Assembly: GCA_963555705.1 (NCBI GenBank)
Contig: OY743183.1
Coordinates: 47,357,466 to 47,421,465 of the forward strand
Length of the DNA stretch: 64,000 nucleotides
Source of the DNA: Ligustrum vulgare
Taxonomy: Eukaryota; Streptophyta; Magnoliopsida; Lamiales; Oleaceae
Reading direction: 5' to 3'
Shown here piece after piece: positions 44,682 to 55,163 of the stretch. Numbering within the stretch: the stretch's first letter is position 1; each line of letters starts with the position of its first letter. Both the position numbers and the translations under genes were made by a program. A model generated the notes under the pieces. It saw nothing but the letters and a program-made list of their open reading frames with translations. It was not told the origin of the DNA and searched no databases.

Positions 44682-46202
44682 TTTTAAATCAATATGGACA
44701 AAATCAAAAGACTTTAAAAATATGGGGGCTTAAATGATTGCTTTTAAACATTTAGGGACTAAAATGTAAATCTTTTAAAACTTGGGCTTAAAATCAAATA
44801 AGGTAAATCAGCAGGGACTGAAATAAAATGGGTTTGATACTTAGAGGTTAAAATAATAACTTTTGAAATTTAAGGCTGAAATGATCATTTTAAAAACTTG
44901 GGAACTGATTTGAAAAACTTTAAAACTATAGGGACTGACGTGCAAATTCTGGAAAGTTATTAAATTATCAGATTTCTCTTATCTCTCTACCATTTCACGA
45001 TCGAAGGCAAGAGGGAGAGAGAGAAGCAGCGATTTGCGGCGACAAACAGGGGAAACCGGTGAAGCTGCGTTCTGCAGGTGATTCGCCGACGCAGGGTGTA
45101 GAAAAAGGCGGTCAAGGTGAGGTTTCTGATTTGAGGGAGTTTAGTGCGAAGTTAGGTGCGCGAAACAGAGGTAAAAATAGTGGCTAAGATCGCGATATCC
45201 GGTGGTAAAACAAATCGGTCAAGGGTGAAGGTAAGTTTCTGGGCTTCGTTTATTTCTTGGTTTTCGATTTTGGGTTTGGGTGAAAATTTGAGTTAACAGC
45301 GTGCGGTGGTGGTGGCGGTTGTGATTTGGGTGTGGCGATGATGAAGATGATGATGATGATGCTGGGTGTTTGAAAAATGGAGGTGACGGTACTGCAGGTA
45401 GTTGGGCGGTTTCGAGCATGGCAGTGGTGATGCTGAAGGAAGTGGCTGCGTGCGGTGGTGGCTGGTTGTGTTGGTGATGAAGGAGGTGGCGGTGATGATG
45501 GTGATACCGGTGGTGATGGTGGAAGTTTGCTGCAGGTGGTGGTTGCGTCGATGGTGATTGGTGGCTGCTATGGAGTGGAGCTGGGAGGGGCTGGGACGGT
45601 TGAGAGGAGGGCTGGCTGGAGGAGAAAACCTTGGCTGCTTGAAAGTTGTGAGGTGAGGAATGGAATTGAAACTGGTTGCTGGACAGAATTGTTGGGGTTG
45701 ATCATGTATAATGGAGTGGGATGGGTAACGTGAGGGAATCTTAGCAGGTTGGCAGGGTATGGGCTTAGGTTGGTGGAAGGATGGGTTTGATGTTAGTGGG
45801 AGTTTGATAGGTATGGTGTAGTGTGAAATTTGATGTAGTGGAAGTATGGTTGGAGTAGAATATTTTTGGGAATCTTATGTGATTTGAAACACAAGAAACG
45901 GAAATCGAGAAAATAATACGCATGATTCAACTGAGTTGAAAAATGAATCTGATAAAATGAGCTTAACACAATTTGGACTATAGAATGATTTTGAAAGAAA
46001 TAAAATAAATAAATAAATAAATAAAATGATATATAATTTTAGAAACTCGGAATTTATTTAAAATTGAATTAACTCGATATTTCTCGACTTGGCTAGACGA
46101 ACGCGTCGCGTCGTTAACGTAAAAATGGGTGAGATCGCAGCGGCACGATTTTCGAAACTTTGAAATAATCATTAAATTGCGAAAAAATTCTCGGTCGCTA
46201 CA

Positions 46203-47465
46203 TAAACAATCCTGCAACATTACACCGTGGAAATTGGATTCTTCTGCAACTGATACGTGCAATTTCTATTATGAGCAAATTGGAATACATTGTGGAATCC
46301 AGCTTTGATGGATTCAGCACAATCAGAAATAATCACAAGCTCAGCTGTATCACCTGTTATTACCAGTAACTTCTCAAAGAACCACGTCGACGAAGCCTCA
46401 TCATCCAAATCCACTACACCCCACGCTAGTGGAAATATTTGAAGATTAGAATCTTAACAGGTAGCTACAAGTAGGGTGCCCTTGAGTCTCGATGTCAAAG
46501 ACGTCCCATCCACAGATATTAAGCATCGTATTAAGTTGTGGAATCAGCATATATTTGGCCAAAATGCAACAAAGAAGTACTTGAACTGCCTATCATCAGT
46601 GGTTTGGAGAAATGTTAAGGTATCGGGCTTTTGGAGCCCCAAAACATGACAATACAATTGGAGTTTCGCGAAACTCTAATGAGGTTTCCGAACTCCAGTC
46701 AAACATTATTGATAATGTCCTTTGTCATATAGAGTTGCTTGGCATCTTGATACTTAGGGGCGATATAGTTTCCAATGACCTTATACGAAGCATGCTTGTG
46801 ATCTTTTCGATGGACACTCATGAAACAAGAATGATGACCACAATCCTTTCTAACCTTGAATATCGGACTTCCTTTCATCTTGGTTTCTATCAACCGCCAC
46901 TCGCAATTATCATTAATACATATGGTTGTACACGTCTATTTATTTGACTTCTTCACTTTGTACTCGAAGTGACACTTCAAAGCAAGCATTGTAATTTTGA
47001 TATGAAGTTAACTTTGGTTAAAAACAACTTATCTGTTTGCACATCTTGGTCTTTGGGAATTCAGATTGATGGCTTACCTTGAACTGAACTAACAATTGTC
47101 ATTATAATCTGACTACCATTCACCACATCAACACCTGCAACATTGTCAGTTGAAATATGAGAACTGCATTCAACGTCATCTTTGTCGAGACCATATTCAT
47201 TAATGTCATGATTGTTACAATTATCAAACATTCCATCATCCTCATCCCTAATCGAATTTTCAAAGGGTTCCACATCACCAATTTCTACCACATGCACATC
47301 ATCGACAAATAGGTCATAGTTTTCCACAATTCTATCCAAAAGAGTAACGCAAATATTTGTTTCCCTGCTCACAGAAATAAACTAACTCACATTATAGTCA
47401 CAATCCATTATGGTTGGAGCAACTGAAGCTGTTGACACAATAGGGCCCAGAACTGAAAACTCCAT
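46203..47465 (-). pseudogene. MULE transposase, N-terminal and catalytic-core part
   Basis: It starts MEFSVLGPIVSTASVAPTIM at 47465 and soon meets a TAG. It then continues LLDRIVENYDLFVDDVHVVE. A DNA-binding-like section (46893-46699) reads FKVRKDCGHHSCFMSVHRKD, HKHASYKVIGNYIAPKYQ. The core box follows at 46414: MDLDDEASSTWFFEKLLVIT, GDTAELVIISDCAESIKAGF, HNVFQFAHNRNCTYQLQKN, matching the conserved (F)GVVDxE(D/N)xxSWxWF block of MULE transposases. Frameshifts and stops separate the blocks. Confidence 0.75.
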
Positions 47466-47552
47466 TTTATAAAGCCCTAAATCAATTTTCAACACCTCTT
47501 CCACTTTACATTATAGGCCCTAATAAGAAATTGTTCTTGAAAGAAGAATAGG

Positions 47553-48313
47553 TGATGTGTTCCGAACCCTTGACAATCGGAGTCATAGTAGACTTGACGG
47601 GAAAATTTAAATATTCAAGCCAAAACAAGAATTCAACAGGTTCGACGAGCTTTGAAGATCAAACTGTGTCGAAAAGAACCGAAAAATTAAGCAGCAGGCC
47701 TTTTACGGCCGTAACCTTTGGAATTACGGCCGTAACGCAGGTGTCGTAATTTTTGGGCAGAACATGACTTACGGCCGTAATCAAATTCATCACGGCCGTA
47801 ATCAATTTTTTCACGGCCGTAACTTCGGTATTTACAGCCATAACTAGGCGGCGGATCAGATTTTGCATATTTTTAATTCCTTTTCTTTTATTTAGTTATT
47901 TTAGTATTTTACTTTAATTAGAATTCTATTTTGAGTCAGTTAGGGTTGATAGGTTTTGTTTGCTTATTTATACGCTTTTTCCATTCATTGTAATGATAGA
48001 TTTATTTGATTAAACAGTTGAGGATTCAATAAAAGATATAGGTGGATTCCTATGTTTTCGAACTTATCAAGAATATTTCTTGTGGCGTTCAAATACCGAA
48101 CTTATCAAATATTTCTTGAGAATATGTGTGGCGTTCAAAACCAGAAATTTATCAGGGAGATTGGACAATTCCTTGTGGCATTTCGAAAGTCGTGGTTCTT
48201 TATTTCGCATCGTCGAGCCATCGCGTCGTGAATATCAGGTCATGATTCATCCGTTCAACCACAACCTGGGTTCGGAACTTTTCGGCGTTTCTTCCGCGCT
48301 TCGAATCTCATCA
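47553..48313 (+). repeat. 5' LTR (761 bp) of the compact element
   Basis: Starts TGATGTGTTCCGAACC and ends CTCATCA. It carries a cluster of ACGGCCGTAA palindromes (47703-47840). A roughly 32-bp duplication near 48080-48140, absent from the 3' LTR, explains the length difference. A TATA-like TTATTTATACGC lies at about 47963. Confidence 0.85.
47700..47845. repeat. Cluster of TTACGGCCGTAA palindromes, 5' LTR
   Basis: Five ACGGCCGTAA copies plus a degenerate ACAGCCATAA at 47703, 47731, 47770, 47792 and 47813 (approximate), each a CpG-containing palindrome with AT-rich spacers. The 3' LTR has the matching cluster at about 49948-50090. Confidence 0.85.
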
Positions 48314-48733
48314 TCTGGTATCAGAGCTGGACTCTGAATTCAGGTTTTTCTATCCAGTTTGATTATTATGTTTATCATCGAGTCCCGTAAAAATCATCCA
48401 TATCTTGTTGAGTGTTTTGTTTTCAGTTTTTTTTGCGTACTTCTTGTTCTTGAGTTTGTTAAGTCTTTACTCCAGAAAATCGTTCCAAAAAAATTTCAAT
48501 AGTGTTTGTTTTGCTTAATTCTTATCTGAATTAAGTTCCATTTGTTTTGTCGTGTTCGTTTTCAAATTTTCAGATTTATAAAAAAAATTATTTTTTTATT
48601 TATTTATTCCGAAAATTCATCCAAAATTCAAAAAAAAAAAAAAAAAAGAGTTCATTCAAGAACCACTTTCTTGAATTTTTTGATCCTTTGTTTTCATTAT
48701 TCTTTTTCTGTGTCCTTCCACATAAATTTCATA

Positions 48734-49990
48734 ATGTCCAATTCCCATGAAAACGCCAAAAATCGTGTTTTGAGGTTCTTGCATGATGTTGAGAAGAGGT
48801 TGGATAAACGAGAGAAGGAAATAGCTAAATTGAAAAAGGGGCGATCTCAAGCAAGTTGTAGTGATGAGAGTCAATATAGGCGTGATCATAAACCTAGGGA
48901 TGGAATCGGGGTTAAGAGAGGAGTCGAGATTGATCCTAAGGCAATTTTGAAGATTCAAAAAGAAATTTATGAGAAAAGATTGAGGTGTGAACGGGAGGCA
49001 AAAAGAAAATATTTGGCTAAATTGCGAAAGAAGGAGGAGAAACGAAATGCAGTAATTAGATGGTTAGAAGAGAGTGAAAATCGTGTTGAGTCTCAGGATA
49101 TGAAAGTTGAAAAGAAGGAGGGAGGCTTGAGGCAAGAATTAGTTGAAGATACCCCGAACTTTGTGGTAGGAGTTGAAAGTGTGGAGTTAGGTGATCAAAC
49201 TCCAAAATTTGACGAGGAATTGGAAGTTGGGGTAGTAGTTCAAATTTTGGGTTTTGAATTGGTAGATCCACATTTGGATAGTGATGAGGTAGTGTGCGAA
49301 CATGGTGGTACGAATGTGGGAGTAGAAGATGTGGTTGAATTTGAAAGAAAAAAATTTGAAGAGGTGGATGAGCTAGAAAATCTTGAGTTAGAGGAAGTAA
49401 CCGAGCTTGAGAGAAAAGAGATAGAGTGGGGTGAGCAAGAAGTTGTAAAAGGAGAACGAGGTGAAGAAAAGGGCCTCGTGGTTCAAAAGGTGGAATTGAC
49501 GGTGATAATTCATGAATACAAAGATCCATACCTTGTACCTCATGAAACTAACATGTCCCTCCCCGTTCTATTTAATTCTTTCTTGCATGCTAATGGTACG
49601 TGGAAATTTGGACAACACCACCAATGTCCAAAGGTGTTTCAACTTCAAGTCATTCATGTGACCCCCATTGCAGAATATTTTTGGTTGATCATGTGCAATG
49701 GCAAGAGAGATTTTCCGTTTAATCCAGGAGGTGAAGTGAAACAACAGGAACAAAGGTATGATTCGGGACGAATCATCCTAAAGAAGGAGGGTATGATGTG
49801 TTCCGAACCCTCGACAATCAGAGTCATAGCAGGCTTGACGAGAAAATTTAAATATTCAAGCCAAAACAAGAATTCAACAGGTTCGACGAGCTTTGAAGAT
49901 CAAACCGTGTCAAAAAGAACCGAAAAATTAAGCAGCAGGCCTTTTCCTGCCGTAACCTTTGGAATTACGGCCGTAACGCAGGTGTCGTAA
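48734..49990 (+). CDS. Unrecognised charged protein of the compact LTR element, 418 residues
   Basis: The frame is open from 48542. I choose the ATG at 48734 (MSNSHENAKNRVLRFLHDVE) because the preceding residues are low-complexity Phe/Lys. Residues 12-120 are Lys/Glu/Arg-rich and probably coiled coil (KRLDKREKEIAKLKKG; IYEKRLRCEREAKRKYLAKL). Residues 150-260 are acidic, with ELEN-LELEE and ELERKEIE repeats. A more globular part follows at about 270-345: MSLPVLFNSFLHANGTWKF, QLQVIHVTPIAEYFWLIMCN, DFPFNPGG. The last 66 residues or so are read from the 3' LTR across the purine tract. I find no CCHC, DSG, YxDD or integrase motif. It could be a highly diverged Gag-like protein or a captured host gene. 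Confidence 0.6.
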   Translation: MSNSHENAKNRVLRFLHDVEKRLDKREKEIAKLKKGRSQASCSDESQYRRDHKPRDGIGVKRGVEIDPKAILKIQKEIYEKRLRCEREAKRKYLAKLRKKEEKRNAVIRWLEESENRVESQDMKVEKKEGGLRQELVEDTPNFVVGVESVELGDQTPKFDEELEVGVVVQILGFELVDPHLDSDEVVCEHGGTNVGVEDVVEFERKKFEEVDELENLELEEVTELERKEIEWGEQEVVKGERGEEKGLVVQKVELTVIIHEYKDPYLVPHETNMSLPVLFNSFLHANGTWKFGQHHQCPKVFQLQVIHVTPIAEYFWLIMCNGKRDFPFNPGGEVKQQEQRYDSGRIILKKEGMMCSEPSTIRVIAGLTRKFKYSSQNKNSTGSTSFEDQTVSKRTEKLSSRPFPAVTFGITAVTQVS

Positions 49991-50487
49991 TTTTTGGGCA
50001 GAACATGACTTACGGCCGTAATCAAATTCATCACGGCCGTAATCAATTTTGTCACGGTCGTAACTTCGGTATTTACGGCCATAACTAGGCGGCGAATCAG
50101 ATTTTGCAGATTTTTAATTCCTTTTCTTTTATTTAGTTATTTTAGTATTTTACTTTAATTAGAATTCTATTTTGAGCCAGTTAGGGTTGATAGGTTTTGT
50201 TTGCTTATTTATACGCTTTTTCCATTCATTGTAATGATAGATTTGATTTGGTTAAACAGTTTATTGAGGATTCAATAAAAGATATAGGTGGATTCCTATG
50301 TTTTCGAACTTATCAAGATATTTCTTGAGAATATTTGTGGCGTTCAAAACCAGAAATTTATCAGGGAGATTGGACAATTCCTTGTGGCATTTCGAAAGTC
50401 GTGGTTCTTTATTTCGCATCGTCGAGCCATCGCGTCGTGAATATCGGGTCATGATTCATCCATTCAACCACAACCTGGGTTCGGAAC
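49794..50487 (+). repeat. 3' LTR of the compact element, main part
   Basis: Nearly identical to 47553-48280 over most of its length. It is interrupted after GGTTCGGAAC by the solo LTR, and its last 35 bases are at 53379-53413 (TTTCCGGCGTTTCTTCCGCG then ..CTCATCA). Confidence 0.85.
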
Positions 50488-52619
50488 TGTAACACCCCAA
50501 GTTTCAGTATCTAAAACCTAGGCATGTTAACTTCCATTCACATTATATGCGGAAATAATCGTTTAAAACATTTGAACGTTTCATTTTCTATTATGAAATT
50601 GTTAGAAAAATTTCGACAGAGTCTCCTCTGTAAATTGGACATAGCCAACCTGTAGAGGGACATCAAAACCATTTATAAATACACATCACAACTCACTCCA
50701 TCCCAAACATCATCCAAACCATTATAATAAATCCCAAACTCCTCAACAATACAATTCCAAGTAAATAAACTTTAGCAAATGAAATAAGAGGTAATTTAAC
50801 CTCAATAATACATGAATTAAACGATTAATAATTAGAAATTGAAATAAATTATAATTTAACTTTATTTCAAAAGAGTTGATGCGGTTATAGCCTGAGTCAG
50901 CTGCCGAGTGCTCTCCTCGGATCACCTAACTTTCATCACCTGAAATGTTGGGGAGAGATTGGGGTGAGCTAAAGCTCAGTAAGTAAACTTTATGCATGAA
51001 TGCATGCTTATGACATGAATGCTTTAAACTTTGAAATATGTATCCCCATTCACTTTAACCTTTCAAAACTTTCAACATTTCGAACTTTCACTTAACATTT
51101 CAAAACTTCACTTTACATTTCAAAACTTTCACTTCATTTCCATCGTGAGCTCACTTGGTGTATCTTCTAGTCAATCAGAATACAGTGGGCAATTACTTAT
51201 TTGGAACTAGATTAACATGCGCATTTCCACCGCAAAGCGGTTTAACATTCACTTTTCCACCGCGAAGCGGTGTAACATTCACTTTCCCACCGCAAAGCGG
51301 TGTAACATTCACTTTCCCACCGCAAAGCGGTTCATTACATTCGGGTACGCCGGTCCCCCGCGCCCCATTTCCCACTCGCATCTTTCATGACATAGAAGTA
51401 CACCCATTCTTTCAAAAACTTGGGGATGCATAATTTTTGAACAAACTTGCACCTTGACACATTTCTTTCATTTAAAAAAATTTGACTTCCCAATTTCGAT
51501 GCCAATGCATGCTTCATGATGCAATGACATGATAATGTGCATGCTTGAACATTCTTCTCAATAACACATACTTTCATAACGTAAATGAAATTCATCAAGG
51601 CAAGTAGATTACAAGACAGTCATTTACACATAACTTTCACATTACATTCAACTTTGATGAAAATATGGGGAAGTTTACTTACTTATGTCTTTAGCATTTA
51701 CCGTTATCTGGATTTGCAAGTGGAGGAACATCGGCTGCCCGTGTCGTCAATGTACCAAAAGTCCTAATTATTCACATTCATCAATAAATATGACTTTTGA
51801 CTCGAAACACATTTGAAATTCTTTTTAATACTAACCAAATCCCAGCATACCATATTCGAAACGAACAATAAAAATTTCACTGAACATTACAAAGTCATCT
51901 TATCCTTTTTAATAATGGCAGAATATCCAACCGAGATCAAGATTTCAGATTAACCTAAGTGTGACCTTAGGATATGACAAAAACACATACAACCCATGTT
52001 CAAGACAAAGAATGAATCTCAAGGTACATTAGAAAGTCTTCTCATCTTTTAAATTCAAACTCAAATTAAAATATTTAACTTAACTCAACTTTACAGAATA
52101 TCAATTTACCATTACAGGTCAACGTGGTTAAAATTAACATTGCTAAAAATTTGAAGTTTGTAAATAATTTGTAAATAAATTCCTAAATCCAAACTTCGCA
52201 TTACAACTCAAACATTACCAAACAATTAACTAATTACAAATTTCATAAATTTTGAAGTCTGAAAATAGTAACTATAAGTCAAGACTATACATCAAAATTC
52301 AATTACCTCATTACTAGAAATCCTAAATTTGAAAATTTTCAATTTAAAACCAACAAGTTCCATTAAACAACCTCATCATGAAAAATTTGAAATTTCTCAA
52401 AATGGTCGTCAACAAAGTCAATTAAATCTATAATTTCATAATTTGTTAATTAACTCCAAAATCTTAAAATTAATATAACCTTAAATTCGAAAATATGAGA
52501 ACCACGCACATTTACAAGCACTACTAAATTCCCAATTTAACGGTACAATTCAAAATCAACTAACCTTAAATTCGAAAATATGAGAACCACGCACATTTAC
52601 ACCCACTATACACACACAA

Positions 52620-52654
<35 letters not shown>

Positions 52655-53373
52655 TATACATATATTCGAAATCAGAGATACACCGTGGGAATTTACACAC
52701 CTACATATATATACACATACCTACGGTCAATACATGTAATGGTGTTCATGGATGTGTAAACCCGTGTGTGTTCGCGTGAGTGGTGTGTGCGGGCGTGAGA
52801 GAGGAAGGGAGGGGGCGGCCTTACCAATGATGGAGGTGCACGGTGGTGGTGGTGATAGTAGCCGACAGTGAGCGACGAAGGGAATGAGAGGGAGGGCTGC
52901 GTGACCGTGAGCGAGGCGGAGAGACGAGGGAGAGACAGAGAGCGTTGAGGGTGAGAGGTTTTCGAGTGAGAGAAAAGGGAGGGTTTAGGTTTAGGTTTAA
53001 ATCTTTGAAATTTTTGCAAATTAGTCCCCCCTTTCTCTCCATGTGCATAGTTAAGTCCATATGTTCCCATTTTATTATTCAATTGCCACTAAACTTTCCC
53101 CCAACTTTCCATTTAACACAATAAAATAAAATAAATAGCATGGTTAGGAAATAAAACAATTAATCACATAAAATTGCACGTAAACTATTAAAATAACAAT
53201 TTATAAACTTTTAATTGGTACATTGATCGAGACGGCATCCAAGTCCTTCCACTGCAAAAATAATTCAAATTATCGACATTAAAAATATCATTAATTTAAA
53301 ATTTATAATAGCATTAACATAATTATTATGTGAAATTTAAGGATGCACGGAAAAAATGAAAAGCGGTATTAAA
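50488..53373 (-). mobile_element. Tekay-like solo LTR, 2886 bp, inside the 3' LTR of the compact element
   Basis: Plus-strand ends are TGTAACACCCCAAG and GCGGTATTAAA (a changed CA end). TSD GGAAC at 50483-50487 and 53374-53378. It contains the box GGGTGAGCTAAAGCTCAGTA (about 50962) also present in the LTR at 10275, and a four-unit hairpin minisatellite (51225-51345). A TATA-like microsatellite and a CT/GA-rich stretch (52840-52985) lie toward its right end. Frames in the GA-rich part are not convincing genes. Confidence 0.75.
51225..51345. repeat. 31-bp hairpin minisatellite, four units
   Basis: Four units of CCACCGCAAAGCGGT(T/G) followed by TAACATTCACTTTCC. Each unit has a perfect ACCGC-AAA-GCGGT inverted repeat. 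One unit has a G in the loop. Confidence 0.9.
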
Positions 53374-53413
53374 GGAACTTTCCGGCGTTTCTTCCGCGCT
53401 TCGAATCTCATCA

Positions 53414-54184
53414 ATAGGAGTTGTTCTCCCCTTCACATTTCAGACATATTTCTTTTTTTATGAACATTTGGGTGTTTGCTCGTATTCAACTAGATGACAA
53501 ATTGATATCCAAACTCCATCGTTGTTGGCCATAACTGAAATTCAACAAAGAACGTGTAAAAAACGATCAACAAGTCATTTTTAGGCAACGGATATGTCAT
53601 AAACAATGTAGAAGTCATTTTAGTTAACCAACAACTTGAAATTGTCAAATACCTAACAAATGATTCAAGGGCCATCTTGTTTCAGATTACATCAATAACA
53701 ACTAAAATGGAAAAAATGTCGACCACACATACACCAACATACATTTTAGTTCAACTACTACAAATGGGGAAAGTAATAGCTCAAATGTGAACGCTATATG
53801 CACAAATAGCAACAATACTGTCAAGAGATTCACTCTATAGAAAATAAAAGGAAACATTAGTATACCTGCATGAAGACCAAAAATACCATTTCGGGGGAAT
53901 GAGAATAGAAGAAATTGGGAGAATATAAGAAATGAATTGTGAAAAGAAAACCAAATAGTGAAGAGAGAAGAAGATGGCAGAGTGTCAAAGCATGGATCAA
54001 TGATAAATTGGAAAAAATGTAGTTAATTTGGGGGTATTATAGGTTTTGTAAGGAGAAGGATATAATTTGAAAAATACATTTATCTTTTATTTATGTTACA
54101 AGGCCTTTTAAACAAATAAGTATAAAGAGAGACCTTTTAAATAAACACATTAGTTGACTAGGCCCTTTAAATATAAATGCCCCA
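53414..54184. other. Distal arm of the MULE
   Basis: Continues the MULE sequence left of 47553. It contains AAGTCATTT words like the 41-42 kb region (53572, 53612), and a GTATACCTGCATG block with AG-rich sequence (53930-53990). A possible terminus is TAAATGCCCC at 54175-54184. No coding frame is supported. Confidence 0.4.
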
Positions 54185-55163
54185 AGTATCAATGACGATG
54201 TTTGTCCCCTATGACCTATATTGAGGTCGAGCAAGTTAATGTAAGAAAGAAGTATGTCACAAATACATTGGTCAGTTGAAGCCTAATAGGTTTTTTTAAA
54301 ACCTTCACATATATTTTATTGACCTCTTAAATTTTAATAAAACAAATGGCTTGCTTGGATGGTCATTTGATAAGTGATTAAACTGTTAACTTGAATCTTT
54401 AGTCTCAGTTTGATTCTCATTCTTTTTAATTATTTTTTCTACAGTACTCAATATCAACAACTTATTTTAATGATAAAATATTCTACACATAAACTATAAA
54501 TTTTTCTCTCATTTTCAACCATGCAATATCTCATCAATCACTATTTAAAACTCTTTTTTCTCAAATAATGAGAATCAAACATAGGCTTAATTTTTTATCC
54601 TTAATACATTAAAATTTTCAAAGATATATAAATCATTTTGTGAACGAATTTATCCAAATAATATTTAGACAATTTCAATACCATTATTAGTTTGAATTTG
54701 GTAACACGTATTTATCTTTAATGGGACAACTTACGAGACTCTTAAATTCCATTTAATAAAATATACAAAATGTTCGATATGAAATGTAATGTATTAAGCA
54801 CCATGTTTGGTTCTGGTTTTAATCTCAAGTAAAAGACAACAATTGATTTTAACGGCTCGTATTATGGTATTTACAATTTTTCAATCACACATCTCATTAA
54901 TTTTTATCAAAATCTATAAAAATGTGATTTTAATATATACTAAACAGGGCCTAAGTATTATATTGTAAATTGTAGATAATACACGAAGTACTACATCAAT
55001 ATTTTTGAATGTTGTACTATCCTATAAACTGGCATAAGAGCCATGAATGAAAGAAAATGAAAAACCAGTTCTCAATTCTGTGCATTCACTAGATTGTCTT
55101 AATATATTTATATAATTTATTTATTATTTTAAGTTGACATTGTCTAGGATAATTCATGTATTC
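54185..55163. other. AT-rich gap between the MULE and the Athila-like element
   Basis: Only the MITE at 54798 is recognisable. The last five bases (TATTC) are the left TSD copy of the next element. Confidence 0.5.
54798..54951. mobile_element. Small Tourist-like MITE, 154 bp
   Basis: The left end is GCACCATGTTTGG. The right end read inward is GGCCCTGTTTAG. TAA lies on both sides (54795-54797 and 54952-54954). The terminal repeats are short and imperfect, so the call is tentative. Confidence 0.45.

Larger units (their letters stand above)
43437..46202 (-). mobile_element. Tekay-like solo LTR, 2766 bp, inside the MULE transposase
   Basis: Plus-strand ends are TGTAGCGCCCCGAG and CTCGGTCGCTACA, forming a 14-bp imperfect inverted repeat. 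The exact 5-bp TSD TAAAC lies at 43432-43436 and 46203-46207. It shares the GAGC...CTCAGTA box with the LTR at 10275 and carries a comparable hairpin-rich duplication (43945-44300). No internal region or primer-binding site is present, and the GC-rich frames at 45400-45730 are not genes. Orientation is inferred by analogy with the 10275 LTR. Confidence 0.7.
47553..53413 (+). mobile_element. Compact non-autonomous LTR retrotransposon with one unrecognised ORF (3' LTR split by a solo LTR)
   Basis: The 5' LTR is 47553-48313. The 3' LTR is 49794-50487 and resumes at 53379-53413 after the solo LTR at 50488. TSD ATAGG lies at 47548-47552 and 53414-53418. A primer-binding site (TGGTATCAGAGC, 48316-48327) follows the 5' LTR, and a purine tract (AAAGAAGGAGGG) precedes the 3' LTR. 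Without the nested insertion the element is about 3.0 kb. The interior has no gag, protease, RT or integrase motif, only the charged ORF at 48734. It therefore needs proteins from another element to move. Confidence 0.85.
37200..54184. mobile_element. Decayed MULE carrying a ULP1-like gene and a mudrA-type transposase
   Basis: The plus-strand ULP1-like relic (38220-40860) and the minus-strand mudrA relic (42660-47465) converge across a region with 162-bp repeats. MULEs carrying ULP1-like protease genes (Kaonashi-type in Arabidopsis, CUMULE in melon) are known. Here the transposase is split by a solo LTR, and the distal arm is split by the LTR element at 47553. Removing it restores AGAATAGG joined to AGTTGTTC at 53414. 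The limits are approximate: 54184 is suggested by TAAATGCCCC, while no matching left terminus was found. Confidence 0.5.

Noticed and set aside
45219..45733. GC-rich frames suggesting a His- or Gly-rich protein
   Set aside because: They are inside a Tekay-like solo LTR and consist of GATGATGATG and GGTGGTGG simple repeats. Sharing of the LTR ends and TSD shows that this is not a gene.
49056..49529. 157-residue minus-strand frame rich in Leu/Pro/His
   Set aside because: It is the complement of the Glu/Lys/Val-rich ORF of the compact element. The plus-strand frame is longer and starts near the expected position after the primer-binding site.
51155..51433. Frame with repeated TFPPQSG peptide
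   Set aside because: The repeats come from the 31-bp hairpin minisatellite. The minus-strand frame is also open (GGKVNVTPLC repeats), as expected for a tandem repeat.
52693..53082. 129-residue minus-strand frame with Ser/Arg/His runs
   Set aside because: It is a GA-rich and (AC)/(AT)-rich stretch near the right end of the solo LTR at 50488. No domain, and the overlapping alternative frame is equally open.
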